Shown: in pieces, positions 60,971-64,000 of the stretch
Layout of the letters: each line of letters starts with the position of its first letter
How positions within the stretch are numbered: position 1 is the first letter of the stretch
Assembly (NCBI RefSeq): GCF_034541975.1
Contig: NZ_JAVYJM010000001.1
Strand: one strand, 5' to 3'
DNA length: 64,000 nt
Source of the DNA: Dermacoccus abyssi
GTDB lineage: Bacteria; Actinomycetota; Actinomycetes; Actinomycetales; Dermatophilaceae
Position numbers and translations under genes: made by a program
Notes under the pieces: generated by a model
Told to the model about the DNA's origin: nothing
The model's database searches: none
The model's input: the letters and a program-made list of their open reading frames with translations, nothing else

Positions 60971-61615
60971 TCAGTCGACCGAGACCTTGACCGACTTCTC
61001 GGCGATCTGGGCGCCGTTCTTCTTGTAGGTGACCTTGTAGTCACCCGAGACGCGCATCGGGACGTAGACGGCGACCGTGGCGCTGTCTCCGTCGTTGAGG
61101 TTGCTTGACGGGAGCGACTTCGTCTGCGACTGCTGACCGTTCGAGACGGTGTAGCTGTACGTGGCGCCCTTCTCGTACTTCGTGGCCAACGTGACCCACA
61201 GCTGCTGACCCTTGTAATCGGCCGTGATGTCCTCGTGGTCGGAGCCGCAGAAGCGGGCCGTGCCGTTGTAGGCGATGTCCTTGATGGCGCAGGCGCGGAC
61301 GGCGTTCGTCGAGGCGTAGTTGCCGAGCTCGCTCGACGAGAGACGCTTCGACGACGAGGAGCCGTCAGAGCTCGGGCTGTCAGAGGAGGTGGGGCTCTCG
61401 GACGACTCTTCCGACGACTCCTCGGAGCTCGGGCTCTCGGTGGAGCTGGGGCTCTCCGACGACTGCTCCGACGAGCTGGGCGACTCGCTCGACGACTGGG
61501 ACTGAGTGGACGAGCCGGAGCTCGACTTGCCCTCGGAACCGACGTTCATCGTGCAGCCGGAAAGGCCGACTGCAGCAGCGAAGGTGAGCGGCAGTGCCTT
61601 GCGAATGAGGGACAT
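60971..61615 (-). CDS. Ser/Glu-rich secreted lipoprotein
   Basis: Predicted 214-residue lipoprotein: MSLIRKALPLTFAAAVG leader, lipobox LSGC with Cys21, then about 65 residues made almost only of Ser, Glu, Pro, Thr and Asp (repeats of SSESPSS/SSEESSE), and a C-terminal beta-type domain (about 100-214; NAVRACAIKDIAYNG, two Cys). The acidic linker probably spans the wall so that the domain is displayed outside. ATG 61615 has AAGGAGG upstream. Function unknown. Confidence 0.82.
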   Translation of the reverse strand: MSLIRKALPLTFAAAVGLSGCTMNVGSEGKSSSGSSTQSQSSSESPSSSEQSSESPSSTESPSSEESSEESSESPTSSDSPSSDGSSSSKRLSSSELGNYASTNAVRACAIKDIAYNGTARFCGSDHEDITADYKGQQLWVTLATKYEKGATYSYTVSNGQQSQTKSLPSSNLNDGDSATVAVYVPMRVSGDYKVTYKKNGAQIAEKSVKVSVD

Positions 61616-61832
61616 GGGATTCCTCCTTGTGGGCAGTGTCAACTGCTCTTGTGACGGAGCCCAGAGGCGTTCGGTTCCATGTTTTTTCCAGGCGTTCACC
61701 CTTCACCTCGGAAAAAGTTCTGAATCCCCTGGACATATGAGAAGAACAGTACGTCCTCTCGGGTGCCCCTGGTGTGGTTTGCCACCCAATGGTCTTGCGG
61801 AAGTTCGAGGTTCGTCGCCCACCCGCCGCACC

Positions 61833-62648
61833 TCAGTCGAGCTGCCAGCTCCGCTTGCTCAGCCCGTGCCAGAAGCCGTCGATGCTCGTGCGTGATGTGG
61901 CGCTCGCGGCTCCGTCGGGGTTCGCCGCGCCGAGGGCGACGTAGAGCGGTGCCCAGTGCTCGGTGCGCGGGTGCGCCTCGTGAGCAGCCGGGGCCTTGTG
62001 GATGAAGTCGAACAACGCGTCGAGGTCGCCGCTCGCCATCGTCTCCGCAGCCCAGTGGTCGAACTCGACGGACGGCGAGGGGGCGGGCGAATCCGCCACG
62101 GGGTTGAACCACGACAGGTTGTGCGTCGTGAACCCCGAACCGACGACCAGGGTGCCCTCGTCACGCAGCGGCGCGAGCTTGCGCCCGAGCTCGAAGAGCT
62201 CACGCGGGTCGAGCGTCGGCATCGACATCTGCAGGACGGGAACGTCGGCGTCTGGGAACATCTCGACGAGCGGCACGTAGGCGCCGTGGTCGAGGCCGCG
62301 CGAGGTGTCCTGGTAGATCGGGGTGTCGGGCGTGCCGAGGAGGCGCGCCACGGATTCGGCGAGCTCCGGCGCCGCAGGCGCGTCGTAGGTGACCTCGTAG
62401 TACTTCTGCGGAAAGCCCCAGAAGTCGTAGACGAGGGGTGCACCGGTCGTCGAGGAGACGGTGACGGGGGCGTTCTCCCAGTGCGCCGACACCATGAGGA
62501 TCTGCTTCGGCTTGGTGAACGCGCCTGACCACGAAGCCAGTTCGCGAGTCCACGTCGCGTCGTCGGCGAGCGGGGGAGCACCGTGGCTCAGGTAGAGAAC
62601 GGGCGGTCGTGAGTCGGACGAGGGCGGCGTGGCCACGGGCGATGTCAT
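61833..62648 (-). CDS. LigB-type extradiol dioxygenase (DODA family)
   Basis: Predicted 271-residue protein of the LigB/DODA class III extradiol dioxygenases. Fe-ligand histidines appear in YLSHGAPPL, MVSAHWEN and LDHGAYVPL; GSGFTTHNLSWFNP and ARTEHWAPLYVALGA-like C-terminal blocks (PRTEHWAPLYVALG) are also conserved. YgiD-type members cleave DOPA-like catechols; the natural substrate is unclear. ATG 62648 is used; GTG 62684 would add 12 residues. No operon partner; topA is divergent. Confidence 0.87.
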   Translation of the reverse strand: MTSPVATPPSSDSRPPVLYLSHGAPPLADDATWTRELASWSGAFTKPKQILMVSAHWENAPVTVSSTTGAPLVYDFWGFPQKYYEVTYDAPAAPELAESVARLLGTPDTPIYQDTSRGLDHGAYVPLVEMFPDADVPVLQMSMPTLDPRELFELGRKLAPLRDEGTLVVGSGFTTHNLSWFNPVADSPAPSPSVEFDHWAAETMASGDLDALFDFIHKAPAAHEAHPRTEHWAPLYVALGAANPDGAASATSRTSIDGFWHGLSKRSWQLD

Positions 62649-62823
62649 GACGGTGCAACACCGTTGAGCGTTCAACTGTTCCACCCTCAGGCAGGGAACG
62701 GCGTGTCGTCCGGGCGATCGGCCTGTTCGGGCACTCGGAGGCGTCGGGTACGGTCATAGCGATCGCACTGGGGCGGCGCCGACGAATCCGGCGCCCGCGC
62801 GATCGACAGCAAAGGAGCAACAC

Positions 62824-64000
62824 GTGTCGTCAGGCCGCAAACTCGTCATCGTCGAGTCGCCGAACAAGGTCAAGAACATCGCCGCGTACCTGGGGGACGA
62901 GTACGTCGTCGACGCCAGCGTCGGTCACATTCGTGATCTGCCCACGCCGAGCGAACTCCCGGCCGACATGAAGAAGGGGCCGTACGGCAAGTTCGCCGTC
63001 GACGTCGACAACGGCTTCGACGCGTACTACGTCGTCGACGCGGACAAGAAGAAGAAGGTGGCCGAGCTCAAACGGGCCCTCAAGGACGCCGACGAGCTCT
63101 ACCTCGCCACCGATGAGGACCGCGAGGGCGAGGCCATCGCGTGGCACCTGTACGAGACGCTGAAGCCGAAGGTGCCCGTCAAGCGCATGGTGTTCCACGA
63201 GATCACCAAGGAAGCCATCCAGCGTGCCGCGAACAACACGCGCGACCTCGACATGCAGATGGTCAACGCGCAGGAGACGCGCCGCATCCTCGACCGCCTC
63301 TACGGCTACGAGGTCTCGCCGGTGCTGTGGCGCAAGGTGCGCCGCGGGCTGTCGGCAGGTCGTGTGCAGTCGGTCGCGACGCGCATGGTCGTCGAGCGTG
63401 AGCGCGAGCGCATGGCCTTCCGCGCAGCGTCCTACTGGGACGTCGAGGGCGAGTTCGAGGCGAAGGCCGGCCAGTCGTTCGTCGCCAAGCTCAGCTCCGT
63501 CGACGGCGAGCGCGTGGCCTCCGGCCGCGACTTCGGTGACGACGGTGTGCTCAAGAGCAAGGGCGTGCGCCACCTCGACGGCGCTGCCGCCGAGAAGATC
63601 GCGGAGTCGACGCGTTCGTCGCACGCGAGCGTCTCCGCCGTCAGCGAGAAGCCGTACTCGCGCAAGCCGAGCGCGCCGTTCATCACCTCGACGCTGCAGC
63701 AGGAGGCGAGCCGCAAGCTGCGCCTCGGCTCGAAGGACACGATGCGTGTCGCGCAGCGCCTCTACGAGAACGGCTACATCACCTACATGCGTACCGACTC
63801 GGTGACGCTGTCGGAGTCTGCCATCAGCGCTGCGCGCCAGCAGGCACGCGACCTGTACGGCGCCGAGTACGTGCCGGACGCGCCGCGTCGCTACGCGGGC
63901 AAGGCAAAGAACGCGCAGGAAGCCCACGAGGCGATCCGTCCCGCGGGTGACCGCTTCCGCACGCCGGCGCAGGTGGCCGGCCAGCTGCGCGGCACCGAGT
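62824..64000 (+). CDS. topA: DNA topoisomerase I, N-terminal part (runs off the window)
   Basis: Type IA topoisomerase; 392 codons are present. GTG 62824 has AAAGGAG upstream. The TOPRIM domain (LVIVESPNKVKNIAAYLG; LATDEDREGEAIAWHL) is followed by domains with NAQETRRILDRLYGYEVSP and GLSAGRVQSVATRMVVERE. The catalytic tyrosine is Tyr321 in YITYMRTDSVTLSESAI. It relaxes negative supercoils and is essential. The gene continues beyond base 64000; linkage to tad and helicase genes is conserved in Mycobacterium. Confidence 0.97.
   Translation, partial: MSSGRKLVIVESPNKVKNIAAYLGDEYVVDASVGHIRDLPTPSELPADMKKGPYGKFAVDVDNGFDAYYVVDADKKKKVAELKRALKDADELYLATDEDREGEAIAWHLYETLKPKVPVKRMVFHEITKEAIQRAANNTRDLDMQMVNAQETRRILDRLYGYEVSPVLWRKVRRGLSAGRVQSVATRMVVERERERMAFRAASYWDVEGEFEAKAGQSFVAKLSSVDGERVASGRDFGDDGVLKSKGVRHLDGAAAEKIAESTRSSHASVSAVSEKPYSRKPSAPFITSTLQQEASRKLRLGSKDTMRVAQRLYENGYITYMRTDSVTLSESAISAARQQARDLYGAEYVPDAPRRYAGKAKNAQEAHEAIRPAGDRFRTPAQVAGQLRGTE

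Overview
This 64-kb window is high-GC chromosomal DNA from an actinomycete, most likely a Micrococcales member (Dermacoccaceae-like; this placement is inference). Supporting signs are a WhiB iron-sulfur regulator, a mycothiol-dependent nitroreductase of the Rv2466c type, an ssd-tadABC locus preceded by a 6C-type small RNA, split alpha/beta translation of aspartokinase, and many genes with a TANNNT box 6-7 nt before the start codon and no Shine-Dalgarno (leaderless transcription). Several blocks keep the gene order of Mycobacterium: glpD-tetR-AGPS-diacylglycerol kinase, metallophosphoesterase/whiB/PBP, AurF-like oxygenase with fprB, and ssd-tad-helicase-topA.

Layout. 0-4.6 kb: end of recR, an MBL hydrolase, aspartokinase, asd and a second divergent asd paralogue. 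4.6-7.8 kb: two tandem small membrane proteins and a polar amino-acid ABC transporter whose binding protein and permease are fused. 7.85-9.32 kb: an IS30-family element inserted into the loop of a terminator hairpin. 9.4-10.0 kb: Rv2466c-like nitroreductase. 10.1-29.5 kb: a large amine/amino-acid catabolic region: glutaryl-CoA dehydrogenase, PaaX-type regulator, AidB-like dehydrogenase, nitrilase-family amidase, DavB-like flavin monooxygenase, XRE-cupin regulator, sodium:solute symporter (frameshifted), ureohydrolase, ThDP enzyme, two aldehyde dehydrogenases, GABA aminotransferase and a LysR regulator with two amber codons. These enzymes could take lysine via 5-aminovalerate to glutaryl-CoA, and/or arginine via 4-guanidinobutyrate to GABA and succinate. 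An AT-richer gene for a fused ABC-type ATPase/TOPRIM protein (PARIS/OLD-like anti-phage candidate) sits inside this region at 22.4-24.0 kb.

29.4-32.0 kb: FprB-like ferredoxin reductase and AurF-like diiron oxygenase operon. 32.1 kb: tRNA-Pro(CGG). 32.3-37.1 kb: glpD, tetR, AGPS-like oxidase, lipid kinase. 37.1-41.7 kb: metallophosphoesterase, YqeY, WhiB, class A PBP with PASTA. 41.7-46.5 kb: small DUF4177-type protein, RidA, two NUDIX hydrolases, MBL hydrolase, Crp, endonuclease III. 46.6-50.6 kb: holin-like protein, NhaA, acetyl-CoA synthetase. 50.7-56.3 kb: degenerate Fic protein, 6C RNA, ssd-tadA-tadB-tadC-pilin-tadE-tadG-like operon. 56.4-64.0 kb: DEAD/DEAH helicase, STAS protein, methyltransferase, Ser/Glu-rich lipoprotein, LigB-type dioxygenase and the 5' part of topA. 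Convergent genes are usually separated by strong perfect hairpins. A 58-bp palindromic intergenic repeat occurs twice, in opposite orientations.
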